Position numbers and translations under genes: made by a program. From Trueperaceae bacterium (GTDB lineage: Bacteria > Deinococcota > Deinococci > Deinococcales > Trueperaceae), in NCBI GenBank assembly GCA_020354625.1, contig CP070651.1, forward strand, positions 4,216,651 to 4,267,167: DNA of 50,517 nucleotides. The letters run 5' to 3'. Below are positions 43,136 through 50,058 of this stretch, in pieces (the stretch's first letter is position 1; each line of letters opens with the position of its first letter). The notes below the pieces were generated by a model. It was not told the DNA's origin. It was given only the letters and a program-made list of their open reading frames with translations, and did not search any database.

Positions 43136-43224
43136 TATGACTTTGTCTACGACCAGATGATCCCTGCTAGATTGGCTCTGATCAATCGATCTTGGCAGCG
43201 CCAAGATCACCGAAAGCTGGGTTA
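43136..43224. repeat. Composite of a half R1 and a half R2 element (R2 copy D)
   Basis: Bases 43138-43169 match the right half of R1 (GACTTTGTCTACGACCAGAT, then TCCCTGCT). Immediately after, 43178-43224 match, in reverse, the left half of R2: TAACCCAGCTTTCGGTGATC followed by the TTGGCGCTGCCAAGATC hairpin. The TAA of the R2 end is the stop codon of the VOC gene. It lies between two convergent genes. Confidence 0.82.
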
Positions 43225-44004
43225 GGGCTGGTTGGTAGAAATCACCGCGAAGGTTCCCCCATGAGGATCGCTGAGGACGCTGAAGCGCCCAACGGGGATA
43301 TCTTGTGGCTCCACAGTCACCTTACCACCCAGCGCTTGTACCTTCTGGGCAACAGCATCGACGTCATCCACCGAGAAGTATGTCAACCAATGTGGGGGTA
43401 GGTTCTCCGGCCAGGTCTCGTCCATCTCGACCATGCCGCCGTTCGGGTGGTCGCCATCGAGAAAGATTCCGGTGTAGAGGGTGCCATCACCGACGTCACC
43501 GGCCTGAACCTTCCAGCCGAGCAACTGTTCGAAAAAGCCTTTGGCGGAGGTCACATTACGGGTGGCGAGTTCGTTCCAGGTCATCGCCCCAGGTTCGTTG
43601 AAGATCTCGGCACCGTCGTGATTCCCTGTTTGCCACAGAGCTACCGCTGCACCGGTCGGATCTTGAATGAGCGCCATGCGTCCGGCATCCATGACGTCCA
43701 TCGGCTGCACGGCAACGGTTCCGCCCAGCTCTCGGACCCGAGCCGTGATGTTGTCGACGTCGCCGACCGTGATATACGAGGTCCACATCGCCGGTAACCC
43801 TTTCATGGATTCGGGTTGTGGGCCCAGCCCGGCAACGGTCTTGCCGTCCTTTTGGAACATGGTGTAGGTGTTTTGCCCTCCTGCCTCGACATCGATCGCA
43901 TTCCAGCTGAACAATTCACAGTAAAACGCCTTGGCGTCGGCCTGATTGGGACTGTTGACATCGGCCCAGGTGAACATACCTTCGCATTTTTGGACTTCCG
44001 GCAT
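43222..44004 (-). CDS. Two-domain VOC (glyoxalase/bleomycin-resistance) family protein
   Basis: The 260-residue protein contains two VOC modules, residues ~5-125 (FTWADVNSPNQADAKAFYCELFSW...DPTGAAVALWQ) and ~138-258 (MTWNELATRNVTSAKGFFEQLLGW...DPHGGTFAVIS). Each has the typical first strand, the AKxFY/F helix and the final DPxG hairpin. Enzymes of this superfamily bind a metal between paired modules; the ligands are not clear enough here to predict glyoxalase I activity. Many such tandem proteins are annotated only as hydroxylase- or glyoxalase-like. The stop codon TAA (43222-43224) is part of an R2 half element. Confidence 0.9.
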   Translation of the reverse strand: MPEVQKCEGMFTWADVNSPNQADAKAFYCELFSWNAIDVEAGGQNTYTMFQKDGKTVAGLGPQPESMKGLPAMWTSYITVGDVDNITARVRELGGTVAVQPMDVMDAGRMALIQDPTGAAVALWQTGNHDGAEIFNEPGAMTWNELATRNVTSAKGFFEQLLGWKVQAGDVGDGTLYTGIFLDGDHPNGGMVEMDETWPENLPPHWLTYFSVDDVDAVAQKVQALGGKVTVEPQDIPVGRFSVLSDPHGGTFAVISTNQP

Positions 44005-44211
44005 CTCTCAACGCTCCAATCTGTTGGCTGCGGGAGATCTGTTGCAAGCAATCTTCATCCCGCTCATACCTTAATAATTAAGGTAGATAAATCATATCGC
44101 TGATGCACCACCGTGTCAACCGTTCCGGGTGCTCTCCGGTAGCGCTATAGGGTGTGATCGAAGAGGGTCTATCCTGGGTCGAGTGGAGACGAATTCGTGC
44201 TCTGGGCGCGG

Positions 44212-44310
44212 TCGATCAAACCGGCTTTCGGCGATATCGGCAACCCGAGAAGAGAGGGCAAAAAAGAGACCTTCAGTCGGCGCGATACGTGGGGTGAAGG
44301 CTGGTTTAGA
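44212..44310. repeat. R2 element, copy C (diverged)
   Basis: The ends TCAAACCGGCTTTCGGCGAT (left) and, complemented, TTCTAAACCAGCCTTCACC (right) match the R2 termini, but the middle differs and the internal hairpin is lost (GCGATATCGGCAACC remains). The right end supplies the TAA stop and last Phe codon of the beta-barrel gene. On the minus strand a CTCTTTTTTG run lies within it. The flanking 44005-44211 shows no gene. Confidence 0.7.
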
Positions 44311-45532
44311 ACGCGAAGCCGAGCGACGTCCGTAGCTGCGAATTGCTCCTGAAAGACCCCAGCCTACTCTCTTCTGGGCCGAAAAAGAAGCTTCCAGACA
44401 GCTCTCCCGTGACGCCGTCGGCAAAGGTATAAGATGCTCTTGGCGCGATCAACCCGCCCCCATCGAAGCCTTGGAACCAGGCGCCCTCGAGACTGAGTCT
44501 TGCGCTCGCGGAATACGTGGCGGTAGCGAGCACGCTAAAGGCCAGGTCTGCCTGTTCCCCGTCGTCACCGCGGGCGTAGTCGAAGTTGCCCTGGAAGATG
44601 GTGGTGACGTCTCCGAAACGGTACTCGGTTCCCAGCACCGCATTGAACGACGGGTTGCCGACAGCAGGATCGGTTCCGCCCGGATCCTTGGTGAAGGTGT
44701 AACCGGCCTCGCCCCGCAGTACGGTGTCGCCGATACCGACCGAGAAATCGACCGCGATCAGTTGGTAGTGGTCGTAGTTCAGGATCGGTTGGACCGTGAT
44801 CTCTTGCTCACCTATGAATTCTGCGGTCACGGTCGGTGTGGTCTCGATCCCGCTGAAGTAGACGATGCTCGCATCTGCGCCCTTGAGTAGATTCAGGCGG
44901 TAGGTTGCCCGCGCGCCGAACTGCACGTTGGCAAACTCTGCGGCCGGCAGGTTGTCCCGTGGCGGGTTCTGCCCTACGATGGTCGTCCCTTCCGGTGGGA
45001 TGATCGGCGGCGTGTCGATCTGCCAGATGCTCGCCGGCTGGGTCGAGGCGCGAAAGGCGGGGATCACCACCGCGTCTACTTTGAGACCGCCAGGCCCATT
45101 GTAGATGGCGCGCAAAAGGGGGAGCGGAAGCTTCTCGCCCGCGAAGGGGTTGCGCAGATCGTCGGGGTTCACCACGTCCACGATGTTCAGTGCGTCCGCA
45201 GATCCCCAAGACACGGTCTGCTGTCCGATCAGGAGGTCGAAGTCACCGACGAACAGGGTCGCAAACGCGTCACGTAGCTCGACAGCCATCTCTCCACGGA
45301 CCGCATCGAAGCGGGCGCGCAAGGTGGCGTCGAAAGCGGCGTCGGGGAAGAAGCCCGAGCCCACCTCTCCGCTCAACGTGAGATCGAAGATGGTGAGGGA
45401 GTCCACCGGCGCGTGATCGCGAAAGACGACGCCGAAATCGGTGCGGATCTCGCCCCCTAGATCGAGATCGACTTGGGCATAGGCCGCACCTAGGATCAGG
45501 GCGAAGAGGATGAGAGCAAGGCGCATCGTCAC
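44306..45532 (-). CDS. DUF1302-like outer-membrane beta-barrel protein
   Basis: The 408-residue protein starts at GTG 45532, overlapping the previous stop (GTGA); ATG 45526 is possible. A signal peptide (MRLALILFALILGAAYAQ) precedes a beta-rich protein of alternating strands ending in Phe, the usual beta-barrel assembly signal. LLIGQQTVSWGSADALNIVDVVNPDDLRN is characteristic of DUF1302-type proteins. It is the last gene of the operon MMPL exporter / LolA-like / barrel, an arrangement proposed elsewhere for lipid or hydrophobic-compound export to the outer membrane. The final Phe and TAA stop are encoded within an R2 element end. Confidence 0.85.
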   Translation of the reverse strand: MTMRLALILFALILGAAYAQVDLDLGGEIRTDFGVVFRDHAPVDSLTIFDLTLSGEVGSGFFPDAAFDATLRARFDAVRGEMAVELRDAFATLFVGDFDLLIGQQTVSWGSADALNIVDVVNPDDLRNPFAGEKLPLPLLRAIYNGPGGLKVDAVVIPAFRASTQPASIWQIDTPPIIPPEGTTIVGQNPPRDNLPAAEFANVQFGARATYRLNLLKGADASIVYFSGIETTPTVTAEFIGEQEITVQPILNYDHYQLIAVDFSVGIGDTVLRGEAGYTFTKDPGGTDPAVGNPSFNAVLGTEYRFGDVTTIFQGNFDYARGDDGEQADLAFSVLATATYSASARLSLEGAWFQGFDGGGLIAPRASYTFADGVTGELSGSFFFGPEESRLGSFRSNSQLRTSLGFAF

Positions 45533-46275
45533 CGCCGCAGGAAGCGTTCGCTAAAGACCTCATCCGGGATCGGCTCGTCCACGGTGTAGCCGCTCTGTTG
45601 GATTTCGGTGAAGGACCCTGTACCGACGGTCTCCATCTTCATCGCTGCTGGGATACGGTAGCCACCCACCTCTGCGATCTCTGAGATGGTCATGATTTTG
45701 AAGAGTTCACCCGCTTTGTAGAACTCAGAACGCGTTGGGATCAGTTCGGCTTCGGGGATCTCGTAGACGATCCTTTCGTATTGGGTGGAGGTCGCTTCTT
45801 TGGGGGTTACCTCGACGATATAGAGGGGTCCGTCCCGGATCTCGAGCAGGACGGATTCCCACTCTTCGCGTTCGATTCCTCCGATGTCCTCATAGGTGAA
45901 ATCGGAGCCGAAAAAGGAACCATCTTGATCGTCTCCACTGGTGGCGATCCGGCGCACGCGTCCCAAGGCAGGGAGCCACAAGAGGCTCTCTTCACTGCCG
46001 TCACTCTGTTCGATGGTCAGGAAGCCCGACCCTTCGATATCGGGGGGGGCAGTGAACTTGATATTCTGTTTTTCCTCTCCGAGCGACCAGGTCTGCATCT
46101 GGCGGCTCAGCGTCTGCCCCGAACCGCTGGTGATCTTCATGGTCGTGGTGGTGATGCTGGTGTCGGGGCTCGCTTGGGCGTCCATCGCGTCCATGACCTC
46201 GTCTGCGGTGTTGTACATCTGTGCGAGTCCAAAGCTTGCGAGGAAGGTCGCGAGCACGATCGAGAGTCGTTTCAT
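45529..46275 (-). CDS. Outer-membrane lipoprotein-sorting-like protein (LolA-like fold)
   Basis: The 248-residue protein starts at ATG 46275 behind AGAAAGGA. A signal peptide (MKRLSIVLATFLASFGLAQ) is followed by a single LolA-like half-barrel: TTTTMKITSGSGQTLSRQMQ, the NIKFTAPPDIEGSGFL strand pair, SLLWLPALGRVRRIA, and the FGSDFTYEDIGG motif seen in COG2834-type proteins encoded beside MMPL exporters. It is likely a periplasmic carrier that passes a hydrophobic cargo from the MMPL protein to the outer-membrane barrel. An R2 element separates it from the MMPL gene. Confidence 0.9.
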   Translation of the reverse strand: MKRLSIVLATFLASFGLAQMYNTADEVMDAMDAQASPDTSITTTTMKITSGSGQTLSRQMQTWSLGEEKQNIKFTAPPDIEGSGFLTIEQSDGSEESLLWLPALGRVRRIATSGDDQDGSFFGSDFTYEDIGGIEREEWESVLLEIRDGPLYIVEVTPKEATSTQYERIVYEIPEAELIPTRSEFYKAGELFKIMTISEIAEVGGYRIPAAMKMETVGTGSFTEIQQSGYTVDEPIPDEVFSERFLRR

Positions 46276-46302
46276 ATGTGGATCCTTTCTAAAAAGGGGG
46301 GA

Positions 46303-46408
46303 TTAGACCGTCTTTCGGTGATCTTGGCACTGCCAAGATCAATTGATCAGAGCGAGGTTAAGCAAAAGCGTTCAGTTAGCGTGACAAGTGCACTGAAAGC
46401 CGGTTTAG
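46303..46408. repeat. R2 element, copy B, inside the MMPL operon
   Basis: It begins TTAGACCGTCTTTCGGTG and ends GTGCACTGAAAGCCGGTTTA. It has the same internal hairpin as copy A (TGATCTTGGCA/TGCCAAGATCA) and the shared GAGCGAGGTTAAGCAAA core. The right end supplies the TAA stop (46405-46407) of the MMPL gene. The element lies between the first and second genes of the operon, so it is transcribed within the message. Confidence 0.9.
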
Positions 46409-48693
46409 GCATTGGTGGTGACCTCACGGTTCACGTCCTGGGTGGTGCGGTCGAGCCGGATCCGTGGATTGCGCAAAAAGGTGAGGCAGGCGGCGGGCAA
46501 GAGCGTGAGCGAGGCGACCCCGACCGACACGACCGTGATCACCATGAGCCTGCCGAGCGCCTGGATGGGCAGCAGGCTGCCGAGCATCAAGGGGGCGAAA
46601 CCGGCGCCGAGCGTGAGCGCAGTAAAGAAGATCGCCCGTCCCGTGGAGACGAGTGTTTCGCTCATGGCCTCTTCCGGCTCGAGGCCGTTGCGGCGCTCTT
46701 CCATATAGCGCACCGTGAGGTGAATGGCGTAGTCTCCCACGCCGATGGCGAGCGCTCCCATCACCATGGTGGCGAGATCCAAGTCGATGCCGAAAAAGCC
46801 CAGGATGCCGTATTGCAGTGCGATGGTGATGAGCAGGGCGAGGATCGTGACGATGGCAGCTCGTACGGAGCGCACCATGCTGTCGATTGCGATCACGAGC
46901 AGGATGGCGAGCGTAAGGCTCACCACGAAGTCGCGTTTGATGGCATCTTCGCCCACGAGGTTCTCTAGCGCCGTGCCGGTAAAGTCGAGTTTGGCTTCTC
47001 CGGCGAACACGTCATCGGCCAGGCCTTCCAACTCGGCGAGCATTTCGCGGGTCCGATTGGTGGAGACGAACTTGGCATTGACGTTCAAGAGTCCCTGAGT
47101 GCTGTCGAGCGTCATAAGGGAGGTAAGGTCGCTCACGTCGGAAGCGCTCATCTGGTAGAGCAGCAACTCCTGGGCAACCGCTTCCCGGGTAGTCGGCATC
47201 CCGGCCTCGAGCGCCAGGACCTCATGGAGGTTGCGAACGATGGAGGCGATCGAGGTGGAGCTGCCGATCCCGTCGATCTCCTTGGCCCTCTCTTGAAACT
47301 CGATCATGTCGCTGAGCAGCTCGGGATCGGCCAGGTCGCCGGTAATACGGATCTGGAACTGGTTTGCGCCGCCGAAGACCTCATCGATGATGAGGGCGCT
47401 TTCGCGTATGGTGGTGCCCTCGGGCAAGAAGTCGATAAAGTTGGAGTTCGGCACGATGCGGGTGGCGCCGATGACAGCGATGATGGCGATCATGGCCGAT
47501 GCCAGGAGAATGGGGATACGGTGACGTGCCACTCCCTTGGCCAGCCAGCGCAAAAGGACGTCGATAGGTCCGTGCTCGCCACCCTTTGCGAGTCGCTTTG
47601 GGCTGGGCAGGAGCTTGAGCAGCGCGGGCAGGAGCATGAGCGAAGCAAACAGACCGGAAATGACACCGAGTGCGGTTTGCAGGCCGAGACCCCGAATTGC
47701 GGAGATGTCGGAGAAGAGGAAGGTGCACATGGCGGCCGAGATCGCCAACCCCGAGATCAGCACGCCCAAGCCGGTTTCGGCCACGGTGAGCCGAATCGCC
47801 TCTGTTTTTGCGACCCCTCTCACGAGCTCGTAATAGTACCGGCCCAACAAGTGGAGGGAGAACGAGCTGCCCACAGCGAGGATGGCAACGGGAGCGATCA
47901 CCGCGAAGTTGGAGATTTTAAGACCCAAGAGGCCGAGGCCACCCAAAGACCAGAGCACGCCGATCAGGACCGTGATAAGCGGTAAGACGGCACCCTGGAT
48001 GGTGCGGAAGTTGAGAAACAGAAAGATCAGGATCAGGAGGGCGGAGACGAGGGTCAACAGCGAAAAATCGCGCCGGATCATCCTTTCGAACTCGACCCCG
48101 GTGATCGTGTCTCCCGAAAGGTAATAGGTTCCCGGCCAATGTTCGTCGAAAGTGGCGTGTAGTTCGTCGGAGAGCGTGGCGTCGTCTGTGTTCACCTCGC
48201 TTAGTTCGATCAGGAGCGCCGTGTAGCGCCCATCTTTGCTAAACAGTCCCGAATCCCGGTACATGTAAGCAGAGTCGAGATAGCTGCGGATGTCTGCGAC
48301 GGTCTCTTTTGTGAGGTCGCCTGCCGGGATCAAGTCGTCGATAACCAGAAAACCGTCGTCCTCTTCCATGCGGGCAGCGTTGGCCAGGCTGGTCACGCTG
48401 TCGACGCTCTCGAGCCGCTCGAGCTGAGTTGTCAGGGTGCGCACATGCTCGAAGGCCTCGGGTGTGAAAATGTCTCCCTCGACCAGCGCGTAGGTGATTT
48501 CTGCCCCCGTGCCGAAGGTCTTTTTGATCTCCGTGTCGAGGGCTTCGTAGGGCGAGGTATCGGGGAGACCGCTCGAGGTAGAGTTGTCGAGCTCGAGGCG
48601 CGACAGGCCGAGACCAAAGAGAGCCGTCAGCAGGATGAAGAGGGCGATGACCAACCGGGGGCGGTCGGTGGTGACGTTAGCAAGCCACTGCAT
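46405..48693 (-). CDS. MMPL/RND-superfamily exporter
   Basis: ATG 48693 (MQWLANV) follows GAGGAG; an upstream ATG at 48717 is not supported. The 762-residue protein has the RND layout twice: a first helix (~18-38), an extracytoplasmic loop of ~170 residues, a cluster of five helices, then the same again. IGVGDYAIHLTVRYMEER in the second half is the characteristic helix 10 region of MMPL proteins. It is a proton-driven inner-membrane transporter, probably for lipids or other hydrophobic molecules, working with the LolA-like and barrel proteins that follow. A strong promoter with a TetR-style operator lies ~270 bp upstream. The TAA stop lies in an R2 element. Confidence 0.93.
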   Translation of the reverse strand: MQWLANVTTDRPRLVIALFILLTALFGLGLSRLELDNSTSSGLPDTSPYEALDTEIKKTFGTGAEITYALVEGDIFTPEAFEHVRTLTTQLERLESVDSVTSLANAARMEEDDGFLVIDDLIPAGDLTKETVADIRSYLDSAYMYRDSGLFSKDGRYTALLIELSEVNTDDATLSDELHATFDEHWPGTYYLSGDTITGVEFERMIRRDFSLLTLVSALLILIFLFLNFRTIQGAVLPLITVLIGVLWSLGGLGLLGLKISNFAVIAPVAILAVGSSFSLHLLGRYYYELVRGVAKTEAIRLTVAETGLGVLISGLAISAAMCTFLFSDISAIRGLGLQTALGVISGLFASLMLLPALLKLLPSPKRLAKGGEHGPIDVLLRWLAKGVARHRIPILLASAMIAIIAVIGATRIVPNSNFIDFLPEGTTIRESALIIDEVFGGANQFQIRITGDLADPELLSDMIEFQERAKEIDGIGSSTSIASIVRNLHEVLALEAGMPTTREAVAQELLLYQMSASDVSDLTSLMTLDSTQGLLNVNAKFVSTNRTREMLAELEGLADDVFAGEAKLDFTGTALENLVGEDAIKRDFVVSLTLAILLVIAIDSMVRSVRAAIVTILALLITIALQYGILGFFGIDLDLATMVMGALAIGVGDYAIHLTVRYMEERRNGLEPEEAMSETLVSTGRAIFFTALTLGAGFAPLMLGSLLPIQALGRLMVITVVSVGVASLTLLPAACLTFLRNPRIRLDRTTQDVNREVTTNA

Positions 48694-48946
48694 AGGTCTC
48701 CTCGGTCGCGGGCGCATCGGGCGTTAGGGGGGGGAGGAGCGCGGACGTCGGTTGTGGACGGTTGCCAAGAGCAGGCAGAGTTCCCCGTTCATCTGATATC
48801 TTTCCGCTCGGCCCGAGTCGTTGGAGGCCTCTCAAACCTGCAGAGGAGGTTCTTGGCTGTCTCATGGCGTCTCTCCCTTTCGTTTCCGGTGAGTAGATCT
48901 TCTTCGACTGTTCCGATTGCCGGGGGCTTTCGCTTCCGACGATGGT

Positions 48947-48993
48947 GACTGACTGTCGGTCATAATGTATGTAAGACTCGAGCAGCTGTCAAG
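48947..48993 (-). promoter_or_regulatory. Promoter of the MMPL operon with overlapping TetR-style operator
   Basis: On the minus strand TTGACA (48993-48988), a 17-bp spacer and TACATT (48970-48965) form a near-consensus sigma-70 promoter. Just downstream, over the expected transcription start, lies the 17-bp imperfect palindrome TGACCGACAGTCAGTCA (48963-48947), a form typical of TetR/AcrR operators. No intact repressor gene is adjacent. Confidence 0.75.
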
Positions 48994-49313
48994 TAAAAAA
49001 CACCGCCAACGGTTGTGATGAAGTTTCGGTGTTCGCTTCAGGCCCACGACGGATAAACTTCGTGGCCTGACGGACGCGACCTTCCGACAGAACGTCGATC
49101 ATGAACAGCAGCGAGTTTATGTACCGAGCGGCTGATGGTGCCCTCGAATCGTCTTACAACGGTCGCCGGACCGAAGTCCGGGTCGATCTTACCCTGTGTC
49201 GCTCGCAGGTGGTGTCGCGATCAACGAACGTAACCGTAACGCGCGTCGCAGGAACTCCCCCCGGCTGGTCGAGGGGAGTGAGCATCACAAGACTATGTAT
49301 GGGGTGTGTCGCT
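48994..49313. other. Gene-free stretch
   Basis: No credible gene is visible between the MMPL promoter and the small membrane protein gene. The short rightward ORF at 49101-49325 has no recognisable features. The MMPL leader on the other side (48694-48946) is also without a clear gene. Confidence 0.4.
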
Positions 49314-49682
49314 TTAGGTTCGTAAGGTGGGAAGCGTGGCTACGACAATGAAAGCGGGCCAGATCGTACCGGCGTCGAGAGGGAAGACTGTGAATGCCAG
49401 CGTCGATAGCAAGAATGCACCGAAGGCGAAGGGGATCGAGGTGACGGCTCTCCAGACCCTTCCGCTGTTTTTCTGAAAGGCTTCGACCAGAAGGCCCACG
49501 GCGAGGGGTAGGATAATGAGCCCCCAGGCATCACCTACGTCGGAGTGAAATGTCTGCTCGGCCAGCAATAGGAGTCCCAGAATCAGAGTTGAGCTCCCGG
49601 CGATCGCGAGCCAAATCTTGACCTTGGGTGGCCGGCTTGTGGTACGTGCAACCCCTTGGGGCAGAAAACGCGTCGCTTGCAT
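49314..49682 (-). CDS. Four-helix membrane protein, paralogue of the gene at 40073-40441
   Basis: ATG 49682 follows GAGAGGAG; product 122 residues, the same length as its paralogue. Shared stretches are WLAIAGSS, VGLLVEAFQ, VTSIPFAFG and a terminal WPAFIVVATLPTLRT. Four helices are predicted. The family is not recognised. An ATACC-N7-GGTAT site lies about 83 bp upstream of the start, like the one before sqr, so the two genes may answer to the same regulator. Duplication 9 kb apart on opposite strands suggests an older rearrangement. Confidence 0.75.
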   Translation of the reverse strand: MQATRFLPQGVARTTSRPPKVKIWLAIAGSSTLILGLLLLAEQTFHSDVGDAWGLIILPLAVGLLVEAFQKNSGRVWRAVTSIPFAFGAFLLSTLAFTVFPLDAGTIWPAFIVVATLPTLRT

Positions 49683-49764
49683 AGTATCTCCTCTCTGAGA
49701 CCCAAATCGTTCGCCAATCTGGGTTCAAACTAGCAAGGCGAACCAAACGGTTCCGTCAGATAAA

Positions 49765-49781
49765 ATACCCAAGGGGGGTAT
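49765..49781. promoter_or_regulatory. Candidate CsoR/CstR-type operator
   Basis: ATACCCAAGGGGGGTAT forms 6-bp arms ATACCC/GGGTAT around 5 bp. It has the same 17-bp geometry as the site before sqr (39281-39297). CsoR-family repressors (CsoR, RcnR, CstR) bind G/C-tract palindromes of this general form. Confidence 0.5.
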
Positions 49782-49878
49782 AAAAACGAAAAGGAGATCT
49801 TCGCAGCGAGGTTGCGGATGTCAATTAAATCCGATCGGTGATCTGACGAGATAAATACTCTGTCTTCTGATTAAATCG

Positions 49879-49976
49879 GTTGCCATAGTTATGTAAGCAG
49901 GTATCATCCAAGAAACGGGCTACAGGACAGGTTTTCACCCACTGACTTCGTCTATGACCAGATGATACCTGCTTTA
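49879..49976. repeat. R1 interspersed element, copy 2
   Basis: This 98-bp copy matches 18306-18403 at 94 of 98 positions by eye, including both perfect 14-bp inverted ends (AAGCAGGTATCATC, GATGATACCTGCTT). It lies between the small membrane protein gene and the 3' end of the DinB-family gene. Confidence 0.88.
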
Positions 49977-50058
49977 CATCGGTTCGGGATGGACCCCTTC
50001 GGCGCTTTGACGGGTCTTTCGACCGAGGTTGAATGCAGCTTGCGACCTTCGACGGTGT

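Noticed and set aside
45781-46968. Rightward ORF of 395 codons
   Set aside because: It runs antisense through the LolA-like gene, an R2 element and the MMPL gene. Its sequence is His/Glu/Arg-rich without family features.
47224-47985. Rightward ORF of 253 codons
   Set aside because: Antisense to the MMPL gene, whose transmembrane pattern is unambiguous; composition is typical of a shadow frame.
48694-48930. Possible decayed TetR gene in the MMPL leader (a frame reading RRHETAKNLL, then RAERKDIR)
   Set aside because: The resemblance to a TetR helix-turn-helix start is weak, covers only ~30 codons and needs frameshifts; I cannot support it as a pseudogene.
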